Assembly: GCA_964610575.1 (NCBI GenBank) | Contig: CAZSYX010000008.1 | Location: 12,501-76,500, forward strand | Direction of reading: 5' to 3' | DNA: 64,000 nucleotides | DNA from: JADJWR01 sp964610575 | Lineage (GTDB): Bacteria > Pseudomonadota > Gammaproteobacteria > Burkholderiales > Burkholderiaceae_F | Part shown: positions 1 through 8,547 of the stretch, one piece after another | Layout of the letters: every line of letters starts with the position of its first letter | How positions within the stretch are numbered: position 1 is the first letter of the stretch | Program-made: the position numbers and the translations under genes | The notes under the pieces: model-generated | Databases searched by the model: none | Told to the model about the DNA's origin: nothing | What the model saw: only the letters and a program-made list of their open reading frames with translations

Positions 1-201
1 CCGATGGCCGGCGCGGTGAACGCGGCGCTGTTCCTGCAGGAGTTCGTCGCCGCCGGCGTGCCGTGGATCCACCTCGACCTGTTCGGCTGGAACCCCTGGG
101 CCGCGCCGGGCCGGCCGGTCGGCGCGCAGGCGCAGTGCCTGCGCGCGCTGTATGCGCTGATCGAAGCGAGGTTCGCGGCACCGGCAGGACGCAAGCGCTG
201 A
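1..201 (+). CDS. Leucyl aminopeptidase (M17) C-terminal end, partial
   Basis: This is the C-terminal 66 residues of a protein whose start lies before the window; the reading frame is open from base 1. The segment contains the usual end of M17 leucyl aminopeptidases: a helix (AALFLQEFV), the motif PWIHLDLFGWN, then PGRPVGAQAQ and a final helix. M17 enzymes are cytosolic, two-metal exopeptidases that remove N-terminal residues. The catalytic metal ligands lie upstream and cannot be checked. It converges on dadA, 63 bases away. Confidence 0.75.
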   Translation, partial: PMAGAVNAALFLQEFVAAGVPWIHLDLFGWNPWAAPGRPVGAQAQCLRALYALIEARFAAPAGRKR

Positions 202-264
202 AACTCGCCGGGGCGACGCGCTTGCGGCAGGCACTCTTTCAGCGAACCGCGAGCGCGATGTCGC

Positions 265-1524
265 TTATCCGCGCCCGTAGCGCGCCAGCGTCAGTCCGTC
301 CAGATCGATCTCGGGCTGGCGGCCGCTGACGAGGTCGGCGAGCACGCGGCCGGTGCCGGTGGCCATCGTCCAGCCGAGCGTGCCGTGGCCGGTGGCGAGA
401 TACAGGTTCGGATAACGAGTCGGGCCGATGATCGGCGTGCCGTCCGGCGTCATCGGCCGCAGCCCCGTCCAGAACTCGGCGCGCGCGACGTCGCCGCCGG
501 CAGGAAAGAGGTCGGTCACCACGTGCTCGAGCGTCGCGCGCCGCGCCTCGCGCAGCGTGAGGTTGTAGCCGGCCAGTTCCGCCGTGCCGCCGACGCGGAT
601 TCGGCTCCCCAGCCGGGTGACCGCCACCTTGTGCGTCTCGTCCATCACGGTGGACTCCGGCGCGCCCGTGCGGTCCGTGATCGGCACCGTGATCGAGTAG
701 CCCTTGACCGGGTAGACGGGCAGCTTCAGCCCGAGCGGCCGTGCCAGCAGCGGCGAATAGCTGCCCAGCGCCAGCACGTAGGCGTCGGCGATCGCCGCGC
801 CCGAGGAGGTGGCGACCCCATCGATGCGGCCGGCCGTTGCTGCCAGGCGCGTGACCTGCGCGCCGTAGCGGAACTCGGCGCCGAGTTCTGCGGCCATCGC
901 CGCCAGCTTCTGCGTGAACTTGAAGCAGTCGCCGGTCTCGTCGCCGGGCAGGCGCAGCCCGCCGACGAACTTCTCGCGCACCCGCGCCAGCGCCGGCTCG
1001 TGCGCGATGCAGCCGTCGCGGTCGAGCGCTTCGAACAGCACGCCGAAGCGGCGCAGGATCTCGATGTCGGCGGAGGTCGAGTCGAGCTGCTTGCCCGTGC
1101 GGAACAGCTGCAGCGTGCCCTGCGCGCGGTCGTCGTAGCCGATGCCGGTCTCGGCGCGCAGCTGCCGCAGGCAGTCGCGGCTGTACTCGGCCAGACGGAC
1201 CATGCGGCTCTTGTTGACGTCGTAGGCGCGCGCGTTGCAGTTGGCCAGCATCGACAGCCCCCAGCGCCACATCGCCCAGTCCGCCAGCGGCCAGATCACC
1301 AGCGGCCGGTGCTGCATCAGCAGCCACTTGACCGCCTTGACCGGCACGCCGGGGCCGGCCCATGGCGCCGAGTAGCCGGGCGACACCTCGCCGGCGTTGG
1401 CGAAGCTGGTCTCCAGCCCCGCCGCGCTCTGGCGCTCAAGCACGGTGACGCGGTGGCCGGCGCGGGCCAGGTAGTAGGCGATCGACGTGCCGATCACGCC
1501 GGCGCCGAGGACGGCAACGTGCAA
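265..1524 (-). CDS. dadA: D-amino acid dehydrogenase
   Basis: DadA oxidises D-amino acids (chiefly D-alanine) to 2-oxo acids and ammonia, passing electrons to the respiratory chain at the inner face of the membrane. The 419-residue protein begins with the FAD-binding motif GAGVIG at residues 7-12 and an acidic residue (E30) after strand two. It carries the DadA signatures SFANAGEVSPGYSAPWA and KGYSIT, and ends with the second FAD motif TGHGTLGWT. Length is close to E. coli DadA (432). No alanine racemase gene (dadX) follows, so the usual dad operon is not seen here. It is transcribed divergently from folE across a 116-base gap. Confidence 0.93.
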   Translation of the reverse strand: MHVAVLGAGVIGTSIAYYLARAGHRVTVLERQSAAGLETSFANAGEVSPGYSAPWAGPGVPVKAVKWLLMQHRPLVIWPLADWAMWRWGLSMLANCNARAYDVNKSRMVRLAEYSRDCLRQLRAETGIGYDDRAQGTLQLFRTGKQLDSTSADIEILRRFGVLFEALDRDGCIAHEPALARVREKFVGGLRLPGDETGDCFKFTQKLAAMAAELGAEFRYGAQVTRLAATAGRIDGVATSSGAAIADAYVLALGSYSPLLARPLGLKLPVYPVKGYSITVPITDRTGAPESTVMDETHKVAVTRLGSRIRVGGTAELAGYNLTLREARRATLEHVVTDLFPAGGDVARAEFWTGLRPMTPDGTPIIGPTRYPNLYLATGHGTLGWTMATGTGRVLADLVSGRQPEIDLDGLTLARYGRG

Positions 1525-1640
1525 GCGAGCCCCCAGTACGTGTTTGTGGGCAGTCTATTGGGCGGGCCGGCCGCCGTGTCATATCGGCCGACCGGTTTGC
1601 GTCTACCATCGCCGCAAAGTCCGACCGTGGCCAGAAATCG

Positions 1641-2369
1641 ATGAACACGCCGAAGCCCGAACCCACGCCCGCGCTCGATCCCGATCAGGGGGTGCCAGTG
1701 TCGGTGAAGATCCGCGAGCGCCTGCAGAAGGCGCGCACGCGTTTCCACGCCAACGACAACATCGCCCGCTTCATCGAGCCGGGCGAGCTCGACCGGCTGA
1801 AGGCCGAGGTCGAGGGCAAGCTCCTCGAGGTGCTGAACAGCCTGGTGATCGACACCGACAACGACCACAACAGCCGCGACACCGCCGGCCGGGTGGCGAA
1901 GATGTACCTGACCGAGGTCTTCCGCGGTCGCTACGCGGCGCCGCCGCCGGTGACCGAGTTTCCCAACGTCGAGGGGCTGAACGAGCTGATGATCGTCGGC
2001 CCGATCACCGTGCGCAGCGCCTGCTCGCACCACCTGTGCCCGATCATCGGCCGGGTATGGATCGGCGTGATGCCGAACGAGCACTCGAACCTGATCGGCC
2101 TGTCGAAGTACGCGCGGCTCACCGACTGGGTGATGAGCCGGCCGCAGATCCAGGAGGAGGCGGTCACCCGCCTGGCCGACCTGCTGAACGAACGGATGCA
2201 GCCCGACGGCCTGGCGATCGTGATGGAGGCCGACCACTTCTGCATGCAATGGCGCGGCGTGAAGGACACCGATTCGAAGATGATCAACAGCGTGATGCGC
2301 GGCGTGTTCCTGAAGGACGCCAACCTGCGCCGCGAGTTTCTTTCGCTGGTGAACAACAACAAGAGCTGA
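1641..2369 (+). CDS. folE: GTP cyclohydrolase I
   Basis: FolE converts GTP to 7,8-dihydroneopterin triphosphate, the first step of tetrahydrofolate and pterin synthesis, in the cytosol. The 242-residue protein has the zinc site of the family: C128, H131 (in CSHHLCP) and C201 (in DHFCMQW). The core QxQE-type region is present as SRPQIQEEAV. The first 50 residues are charged and probably disordered, making it longer than E. coli FolE (222). The ATG at 1641 is the only good start. The BLUF gene begins 14 bases after the stop, so the two are very probably co-transcribed. Confidence 0.95.
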   Translation: MNTPKPEPTPALDPDQGVPVSVKIRERLQKARTRFHANDNIARFIEPGELDRLKAEVEGKLLEVLNSLVIDTDNDHNSRDTAGRVAKMYLTEVFRGRYAAPPPVTEFPNVEGLNELMIVGPITVRSACSHHLCPIIGRVWIGVMPNEHSNLIGLSKYARLTDWVMSRPQIQEEAVTRLADLLNERMQPDGLAIVMEADHFCMQWRGVKDTDSKMINSVMRGVFLKDANLRREFLSLVNNNKS

Positions 2370-2383
2370 TTCGGGGAGCGAAC

Positions 2384-2812
2384 ATGCTGGTCCGTCTTCT
2401 TTATGCAAGCCGCGCTGCCGAGCCGGTGACCGCCGAACTGGTCGATTCGATCCTGCGCTCGTCGCACACGCACAACCCGGCGCTGGGCATCACCGGCGTG
2501 CTGTGCTACGGCGGCGACGTCTACATGCAGGTGCTCGAGGGCGGCCGCTCCGCCGTCAACAACCTGTACAACAAGATCGTGCGCGACTCGCGCCACCGCG
2601 AGGTGATGCTGCTGCAGTACACCGAGATCGCCGAGCGCCGCTTCGCCGGCTGGACGATGGGCCACGTGAACCTGAAGAAGATCAACCCGTCGCTGCTGCT
2701 GAAGCACTCCGAGCTTCCGGAGCTCGATCCCTTCGCAGTGACCGGCGATGCATCGATGGCGCTGCTCGAGGAACTGATGGCGACGGCGTCGGTGCTCGGC
2801 CGCACGGGCTGA
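2384..2812 (+). CDS. BLUF-domain blue-light sensor
   Basis: BLUF proteins bind FAD and sense blue light. This 142-residue protein is a BLUF domain (about residues 1-95) with a short C-terminal extension and no fused output domain. The photocycle residues are all present: Y7, N31, Q49, W90 and M92, within the motifs NPALGITG, QVLEG and GWTMG. The ATG at 2384 follows a GGGGAGCG ribosome site. Being a short BLUF, it must act through a partner protein, which cannot be told from the sequence. It sits just downstream of folE; co-transcription with a pterin gene is suggestive but the functional link is unproven. Confidence 0.93.
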   Translation: MLVRLLYASRAAEPVTAELVDSILRSSHTHNPALGITGVLCYGGDVYMQVLEGGRSAVNNLYNKIVRDSRHREVMLLQYTEIAERRFAGWTMGHVNLKKINPSLLLKHSELPELDPFAVTGDASMALLEELMATASVLGRTG

Positions 2813-2833
2813 AGATCGGCCGAACGCCGCTGC

Positions 2834-3805
2834 CTAGGCGGCCGCTTCCAGCAGCAGCCGCGCGTAGCGCTCGGCGTCGATGTTGCCGCCGCTGACGATC
2901 ACGCCGACCCGCAGGCCGCGCAGCGGCATCACGCCTTCGAGCGCCGCCGCCGCACCCAGACACCCCGTCGGCTCAACGACCAGCTTCATTCGCTCCATGA
3001 AGAAGCGCATCGTGCGCACCAGCTGCGCATCGCTGACGGTGAGCACGTCGTTGACCAGCGCCCGGATCACCGCGAAGGTCAGCTTGCCCGCGTGCTGCGT
3101 CTGCGCGCCGTCGGCGATGGTCTTCGGCACGTCGATGTGCACGATCTCGCCGCGGCGCAAACTCTGCTGCACGTCGTTGCCGGCTTCCGGCTCCACCCCG
3201 ATCACGCGGCAGTCGGGTGCCAGGTGCTTGGCGGCCACCGCGCAGCCGGAGATGAGCCCGCCGCCGCCGACGCAGACCAGCAGCACGTCGAGCCCGCCGA
3301 CGTCCTGCACCAGTTCCAGCGCAGCGGTGCCCTGGCCGGCCATCACGTGCGGGTGGTCGTAGGGCGGTATCAGCGTCATGCCGCGCTCGGCGGCGAGCTG
3401 GCTGCCTAACGCCTCGCGGTCCTGCGTGTAGCGGTCGTACAGGATCACCTCGGCGCCGTAGCCCTTGGTGGCGGCGATCTTCAGCGGCGGCGCGTCGGCC
3501 GGCATCACGATCACCGAAGGCATGCCGAGCAGACGGGCGGACAGGGCGATCGCCTGCGCGTGGTTGCCGCTGGAAAAGGCAATTGCTCCCGTCTTCTTCT
3601 GCTGCGGCGAGAACTGCGCCAGCGCGTTGTAGGCGCCGCGGAACTTGAAGGCGCCCATGCGCTGCAGGTTCTCGCACTTGAAGTACAGCTGCGCGCCGGT
3701 GAGTTCATTGGCGGTGCGCGAGGTCGCGACCGGCGTGCGGTGCGCCACGCCGCGCAGGCGCGCGGCAGCCGCTTCGATGTCGGCGAAGGAGATGGGCAAG
3801 GTCAT
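2834..3805 (-). CDS. Threonine/serine dehydratase-type PLP enzyme
   Basis: A 323-residue fold-type II PLP enzyme. The Schiff-base lysine is K54 in GAFKFRGA, and the family motifs SSGNHAQA (substrate/cofactor contacts) and VGGGGLISG (phosphate-binding glycine loop) are present. The length and lack of a C-terminal ACT-like regulatory domain match catabolic threonine dehydratase, serine racemase or hydroxyaspartate ammonia-lyase rather than biosynthetic IlvA. Such enzymes deaminate hydroxy-amino acids to 2-oxo acids and ammonia. The exact substrate cannot be decided. It converges on the BLUF gene with a 21-base gap and is followed upstream by the Rieske oxygenase gene on the same strand. Confidence 0.85.
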   Translation of the reverse strand: MTLPISFADIEAAAARLRGVAHRTPVATSRTANELTGAQLYFKCENLQRMGAFKFRGAYNALAQFSPQQKKTGAIAFSSGNHAQAIALSARLLGMPSVIVMPADAPPLKIAATKGYGAEVILYDRYTQDREALGSQLAAERGMTLIPPYDHPHVMAGQGTAALELVQDVGGLDVLLVCVGGGGLISGCAVAAKHLAPDCRVIGVEPEAGNDVQQSLRRGEIVHIDVPKTIADGAQTQHAGKLTFAVIRALVNDVLTVSDAQLVRTMRFFMERMKLVVEPTGCLGAAAALEGVMPLRGLRVGVIVSGGNIDAERYARLLLEAAA

Positions 3806-3881
3806 GGCGGGCGGCCTCGGTGGCGTTCGATGGGCAGGCAGCGAGTGTAGGGCGCGGTGCGCGCGCGCCGCCGCGGCGACT

Positions 3882-4955
3882 TCAGGCGGCCGTCCGGTAG
3901 GCCGCGCGCAGCAACTCGTGGAAGTGCAGCAGCCCCGATTCGTGCCGCGGATTAAGCCGGCCGGCGACGTACGAGCCGGAGGCGAGGCCGCGTTGCACCG
4001 CTTCGCAGATGCCGATGTCCTCGACCTGCACCTCGTCGCTGAAGCGCTGGTCCTCGAAGCACGCTTCGGCGGTCACGTCGGCCGCGTAGAAGTAGTCGAA
4101 GTCGACGCGGCAGCGGTCGACGGCGAGCGGAGTCACGCGATTGGTCTGCAGCCGGCCCGGCAGCACGTTGAGCATGGTGTTCGGATACAGCCACCAGTAC
4201 AGCGCCTCGCCCTGTGCGTAGGGCCCGCCGCCGGCCAGCGGGCTCGACTGCAGGCTCGCCCAGCGCGCGGCGGTGGTGGCGTAGCGCTCGTCGTCGAGCA
4301 GCGGCGCAAGCGTCGGATGCACGCAGCCGACGTGGTAGCCCTCGAGGTAGTTGTCGACGTAGACCTTCCAGTTGCAGGCCACCTCGTAGCCGGCGTGGCG
4401 GTCGAACCGGTAGTCGGCGAGCGAGACGGCGCCCAGTCGCGCATCGATGCCGTCGACTACTTCGCCAAACGGCGGCGTGTCGTCAAGCGCCGCGAACACC
4501 AGCCCCTGCCACTCGGCCACGTGCGCCTGCGGCAGGCGGACCGAGGCGACGTCGAAGTCACGCGCACGCCCCATGTCCGGTGCGCCGAGGAGCCGCCCGT
4601 CGAGTGCATAACGCCAGCCGTGGTAGCGACAGGTGAGCTGCTTCGCGCCGCGACCGTCGCAGCCGGCAAGCGGCCCGGCACGATGGCGGCAGACGTTGTG
4701 CAGGGCGCGCAGTTCGCCGTCGTCGCCGCGAACGACCAGCAGCGGCACACCGGCGATCTCGGCCAGCGCGTGGTCACCGGCGCCGGCCACCTGCGCGGCA
4801 TGCGCGACCAGTTGCCAATTGCGGGCGAACACCGTGCGGCGCTCGGCCACGGCGAATTCCGGTTGCGCATAGCAGGCCGCCGGCAGCGCCAGCGCCGTTG
4901 CCGGCGGCTGCGGCTCGAGCGCGGCATCGGCAAGGGAGCGCGGAGCGTCGTTCAT
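3882..4955 (-). CDS. Rieske non-heme iron oxygenase, alpha subunit
   Basis: A 357-residue terminal oxygenase. The Rieske 2Fe-2S ligands are C89, H91, C109 and H112 in the CxH-x17-CxxH spacing. The mononuclear iron site lies in DNYLEGYHVGCVH, giving the two histidines and the bridging acidic residue. Architecture resembles choline/glycine-betaine monooxygenase and other Rieske hydroxylases or demethylases. No ferredoxin reductase or beta subunit gene is nearby, so the electron donor must be encoded elsewhere. I chose the ATG at 4955 because an upstream in-frame start would run into the divergent pcm gene (start 5020). Substrate unknown. Confidence 0.88.
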   Translation of the reverse strand: MNDAPRSLADAALEPQPPATALALPAACYAQPEFAVAERRTVFARNWQLVAHAAQVAGAGDHALAEIAGVPLLVVRGDDGELRALHNVCRHRAGPLAGCDGRGAKQLTCRYHGWRYALDGRLLGAPDMGRARDFDVASVRLPQAHVAEWQGLVFAALDDTPPFGEVVDGIDARLGAVSLADYRFDRHAGYEVACNWKVYVDNYLEGYHVGCVHPTLAPLLDDERYATTAARWASLQSSPLAGGGPYAQGEALYWWLYPNTMLNVLPGRLQTNRVTPLAVDRCRVDFDYFYAADVTAEACFEDQRFSDEVQVEDIGICEAVQRGLASGSYVAGRLNPRHESGLLHFHELLRAAYRTAA

Positions 4956-5019
4956 GACTTTGTGGCGAGCGCTGACGCCGGTCATTGTAGGTAGCGAACC
5001 GCGGCCTAGACTTGTTCTC

Positions 5020-5766
5020 ATGAAGCTGCCGATGATCCTGCGCCGCCGCCTGATCGCGGCCGGACTGGCCGCGCCGCTCGGTACCGCCTGCGCGGCGGAG
5101 AAGGACGACTATGCGGCCGCGCGCCAGCGGATGCTCGCCGAGGTCGAGCTCGACATGCGCGACACCGCGCGCTCCACCGGGCGCGACCGGCTCGATCCGC
5201 GGGTGGCGGCCGCGATCGGCAAGGTGCCGCGGCACCGCTTCGTGCCGGCGCACCTCGCGGACCGCGCCTACGACAACCGGCCGCTGCCGATCGGCCACGA
5301 GCAGACGATTTCGCAGCCGTTCATCGTCGCGCTGATGACCGAGCTGGTGGAACCGAAGCCGGCCGACCGCGTGCTGGAGATCGGCACCGGCTCCGGGTAC
5401 CAGGCCGCGGTGCTGGCCGAACTGGTCGCCCGTGTCTACACGATCGAGATCGTCCGCCCGCTCGGCGAGCAGGCCGCGGCGCTGCTCAAGTCGCTCGGCT
5501 ACCGCAACATCGAGACACGCATCGGCGACGGCTATCTCGGCTGGCCGGAGGCGGCGCCGTTCGATGCGATCGTGGTCACCGCGGCGCCCGAGCAGATGCC
5601 ACAGCCGCTGATCGACCAGCTCGCCCCCAACGGGCGGCTGATCGCGCCGGTGGGCAGCCGCTTCGGCATCCAGACGCTGCAACTGCTGCGCAAGGACGCG
5701 CAGGGGCGCGCGGTCACGCGCAGCGTGCTCGAGGTGCGGTTCGTGCCGCTGACGCGCAGCAAATAG
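5020..5766 (+). CDS. pcm: Protein-L-isoaspartate O-methyltransferase, leader-bearing
   Basis: Pcm methylates L-isoaspartyl residues in aged proteins using S-adenosylmethionine, starting their repair. The 248-residue protein has the family motifs ISQPFIVALMTE, VLEIGTGSGYQAAVL (SAM motif I), GDGYLGW and DAIVVTAAP. The N-terminus is unusual: MKLPMILRRRLIAAGLAA, then AACAAEK-like small residues, which resembles an export signal, and the catalytic domain starts only near residue 30. Cytosolic Pcm proteins lack this. Whether it is cleaved, or is a lipoprotein signal, is unclear because the residue three before the cysteine is glycine. The ATG at 5020 gives the shortest sensible start. Confidence 0.92.
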   Translation: MKLPMILRRRLIAAGLAAPLGTACAAEKDDYAAARQRMLAEVELDMRDTARSTGRDRLDPRVAAAIGKVPRHRFVPAHLADRAYDNRPLPIGHEQTISQPFIVALMTELVEPKPADRVLEIGTGSGYQAAVLAELVARVYTIEIVRPLGEQAAALLKSLGYRNIETRIGDGYLGWPEAAPFDAIVVTAAPEQMPQPLIDQLAPNGRLIAPVGSRFGIQTLQLLRKDAQGRAVTRSVLEVRFVPLTRSK

Positions 5767-5883
5767 CCAGCGCGGGCGACGCCGTGTCGTGACATGGCGT
5801 CGTCGGCCTGCGCACGGAGTCAGTGCTTCGTCGCGGCGGCGGGCGCGGCGACCGGCGCCGCGCGTCTCGCGTAGGCTTCGAGC

Positions 5884-6507
5884 ATGAGCAGCGGCTTTGC
5901 CAACCCGCGCGAGACCTGGGACGCGCGCTTCGCCGGCGACGACTACATCTTCGGCACCGCGCCGAACGTCTTCCTCGCCTCGCAGCGGCCGCGGCTGCTG
6001 GCCGGTCAACGTGCGCTGTCCATCGCCGATGGCGAGGGCCGCAACAGCGTCTGGCTGGCGCAGCGGGGGCTCGTCGTCACCGCGTTCGACATCGCGCCGC
6101 GCGGCGTGGCCAAGGCGCGCGCGCTGGCCGCGCGGGCCGGCGTGGCGGTCGACTATCACGTGGCGAGCGTCGAGGACTGGCCGTGGACGCCCGAAACGTT
6201 CGACGTGGTGGCGGCAATCTTCGTGCAGTTCGCCACGCCGGCGGTGCGCGAGCGGATGTTCGCCGGCATGCTGCAGACGCTGAAGCCGGGCGGCCTGCTG
6301 CTGCTTCAGGGCTACACGCCGCGGCAGCTCGAGTACCGCACTGGCGGCCCGCCGAACGCCGAGCATCTGTACACGCCCGACCTGCTGCGGCAGGCTTTCG
6401 CCGCGCACGAGATCGTCGAGCTGCGCGAGCACGACTCTTGGTTGGCCGAGGGCACGCAGCACACCGGCCTATCGGCGCTGATCGACTGCGTGGTGCGCAG
6501 GAAGTGA
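5884..6507 (+). CDS. SAM-dependent methyltransferase (TehB/thiopurine-type)
   Basis: A 207-residue class I methyltransferase. It has the N-terminal signature WDARFAGDDYIFGTAPN and the motif I variant ALSIADGEGRNSVWLA, both typical of the small tellurite/thiopurine-methyltransferase-like group, plus a post-core LKPGGLLLLQGY strand. The substrate is unknown; relatives methylate thiols, selenium or tellurium compounds. The response-regulator gene begins 7 bases after its stop, so it probably forms one transcript with the two-component system. It carries no signal peptide. Confidence 0.85.
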   Translation: MSSGFANPRETWDARFAGDDYIFGTAPNVFLASQRPRLLAGQRALSIADGEGRNSVWLAQRGLVVTAFDIAPRGVAKARALAARAGVAVDYHVASVEDWPWTPETFDVVAAIFVQFATPAVRERMFAGMLQTLKPGGLLLLQGYTPRQLEYRTGGPPNAEHLYTPDLLRQAFAAHEIVELREHDSWLAEGTQHTGLSALIDCVVRRK

Positions 6508-6514
6508 GCGGGCG

Positions 6515-7192
6515 ATGCGCATCCTGATCGTCGAGGATGATGCGCTGCTCGGCGACGGCCTGGCCGCGGGCCTGCGTTCGCTCGGCTTTGCCGTCGACTG
6601 GTTTCGCGACGGAGGGGCCGCCGACCAGGCGCTGACGCACGCGCCGTACGAGGCGATCGTGCTCGACCTGACGCTGCCCGGCGGCGACGGCATGGACTGG
6701 CTGGCCCGCTGGCGCCGGCGCGGCGACACCACGCCGGTGCTGATCCTCACCGCACGCGATGCGCTCGATTCGCGCGTGGCCGGGCTCGACCGCGGCGCCG
6801 ACGACTACCTCGTCAAGCCGGTGGCGATCGCCGAGCTGGCGGCGCGGCTGCGCGCGCTGACGCGCCGCGCGCGCGGCCGGCCGGAACCGGTCTGGCGGCA
6901 CGGCGCACTCGAATACGACCCGTCGGCGAAGAGCGTTCACTGGCGCGGCGCGCCGGTGGAGCTGACCAGCCGCGAGCTGGCGCTGCTCGAGGTGCTGCTG
7001 GCCAACCCGCGCCGCGTGCTGTCCAAGCAGCAGCTGTTCGAGAAGCTGTATGCGTGGGACCACTCGATCGAGAGCAACGCGATCGAGGTCTACGTCCATC
7101 ACCTGCGGCGCAAGATCGACCCGGCCATCGTGCGCACCGTGCGCGGGGTCGGCTATGCGCTGGGGCCTGCGGCCGACGGGGACGCGGCATGA
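6515..7192 (+). CDS. OmpR-family response regulator (QseB/PmrA-like)
   Basis: A 225-residue DNA-binding response regulator. Its receiver domain (about 1-118) has the acidic pocket E7/D8/D9, the phospho-acceptor D51 in VLDLTLPG and K in YLVKPV. A winged-helix DNA-binding domain follows (about 125-218), including LTSRELALLEVLL and VYVHHLRRKID. The sequence is close throughout to QseB and also to PmrA, which bind direct TTAA-type repeats 11 bases apart. Its stop overlaps the kinase start by 4 bases (ATGA). Two sites of that form lie at 12908-12977, which makes it the likely local regulator of the divergent genes there. Confidence 0.93.
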   Translation: MRILIVEDDALLGDGLAAGLRSLGFAVDWFRDGGAADQALTHAPYEAIVLDLTLPGGDGMDWLARWRRRGDTTPVLILTARDALDSRVAGLDRGADDYLVKPVAIAELAARLRALTRRARGRPEPVWRHGALEYDPSAKSVHWRGAPVELTSRELALLEVLLANPRRVLSKQQLFEKLYAWDHSIESNAIEVYVHHLRRKIDPAIVRTVRGVGYALGPAADGDAA

Positions 7193-8532
7193 CGCTGCAG
7201 CGGCGGCTGCTGATGCTGCTGCTGGTTGCCGCGCCACTGATCTGGGCGCTCGCGGTCGGCTTCGCGCTGTGGCGCGCAAGCGTCGAGATCAACGAGTTCT
7301 TTGACGCCCAGCAGGTGCGGCTGGCGCAGCAGGTGGCGGCGCTGCTGCCGTCGGCGCAGCTCGATGGCCAGCCGCGCCGGGCGCCGGCGCTTGCCGCCGA
7401 CAGCGGCGCGGCGGAGCTCGAAGACCTGTCGATCGCCGTCTGGAACAACCGCGGTGAACTGCTGCTCGCCGACCGGGAAGGCACAGCGCTGCCGTTCGAT
7501 TTGGCGGCCGAGGGCTTCATCGACCTGAAGCTCGGCGAGGCGTCGTGGCGCGTCTATTACCTGCCCAGCAGCGGGCCGTGGCGGGTTGCGGTGGGACAGG
7601 CAACCGACGAACGTGGCGAGGTGCTGCGCGATCTGCTGGCCAGCCAGCTGCTGCCCTGGCTGCTGATGCTGCCAGTGCTGCTGGCGGTGATCGCCGCAGC
7701 GGTCCGCCGCGGACTGCAGCCGGTGCGCGAGATCGCCCGCGAAGTGAAGCGGCGCCGCGCCGATAGCCTTGCACCAGTGTCGATCGCCAACGCGCCGGCG
7801 GAGTTGCAGCCGCTGCTGGCGTCGATGAACGACCTGTTCGCCCGCATCGAGCGCGCGCTGGAACACGAGCGCCGGCTGACGGCCGATGCCGCCCATGAAC
7901 TGCGCACGCCGCTGGCCGCGCTGCGCGCCCAGTGGGAGGCGGCGCAGCTGGCGGCGAGCGACGCCGAGCGCGCGCAGGCGCACGGGCGGATCGGCGAAGG
8001 CATCGAGCGGCTGAGCAGGCTGGTGTCGCAGCTGCTGGCGCTGGCCAGCGCCGAAAGCGGCAGCGGGCCGGTGTTCACCGAGGCGGTCGACTGGCACCGG
8101 GTGCTCGAAAGAGCGCTGTCCGACTGCCTGCCGCTGCTCGACAGCACCGATAGCGAGGTCACCGTTGCCTGGCCCGACCGGGGCGCGCCGCTGCCGCTGA
8201 CTGGCGACGAAGCGCTGCTGGCCACGCTGGTGCGCAACCTCATCGACAACGCGCTGCGCTATTCGCCGCCGCGCTCGCTGGTCGCAGTGCGCTTCACGAC
8301 GCAGTCGTTGGTCATCGAGGACCATGGCCCGGGGCTCGCCCCGGCGCAGCTCGAGCGCCTCGGCGACCGCTTCTACCGGCCGGCCGGGCAGGCGCAGTCG
8401 GGGAGCGGCCTCGGCATCTCGATCGTGCAGCGGGTGGCCGAACTGCACGGCCTCGCCGTGCGTTTCGAGAACCGCGACGACGGGCCGGGCCTGCGTGTCA
8501 CCATCCGCCGGCGCGATCCGGCGGCCGCATAG
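7189..8532 (+). CDS. Sensor histidine kinase (QseC/PmrB-like)
   Basis: A 447-residue membrane kinase and the partner of the preceding response regulator. It has a transmembrane segment at about residues 8-28, a periplasmic domain of about 125 residues, a second segment near 152-174, a HAMP-like linker, the H-box AAHELRTPLAAL with phospho-acceptor H236, the N-box NLIDNALRYSPP, and the G-boxes DHGPGLAP and GSGLGISIV. The periplasmic part is of the QseC/TctE (2CSK_N) kind by length and position. Signal unknown. It ends 15 bases from the convergent TPR gene, so the two-component system abuts the end of the operon it may control. Confidence 0.92.
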   Translation: MTLQRRLLMLLLVAAPLIWALAVGFALWRASVEINEFFDAQQVRLAQQVAALLPSAQLDGQPRRAPALAADSGAAELEDLSIAVWNNRGELLLADREGTALPFDLAAEGFIDLKLGEASWRVYYLPSSGPWRVAVGQATDERGEVLRDLLASQLLPWLLMLPVLLAVIAAAVRRGLQPVREIAREVKRRRADSLAPVSIANAPAELQPLLASMNDLFARIERALEHERRLTADAAHELRTPLAALRAQWEAAQLAASDAERAQAHGRIGEGIERLSRLVSQLLALASAESGSGPVFTEAVDWHRVLERALSDCLPLLDSTDSEVTVAWPDRGAPLPLTGDEALLATLVRNLIDNALRYSPPRSLVAVRFTTQSLVIEDHGPGLAPAQLERLGDRFYRPAGQAQSGSGLGISIVQRVAELHGLAVRFENRDDGPGLRVTIRRRDPAAA

Positions 8533-8547
8533 GCCGCAGCGAAGCGA

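Noticed and set aside
5083..5091. Lipobox in Pcm leader
   Set aside because: The residue three before the cysteine is glycine, which does not fit the usual lipobox.
4774..6462. Long open frame on the minus strand across pcm and the methyltransferase
   Set aside because: Arg/His-rich, low-complexity product; a high-GC shadow of the real genes on the other strand.
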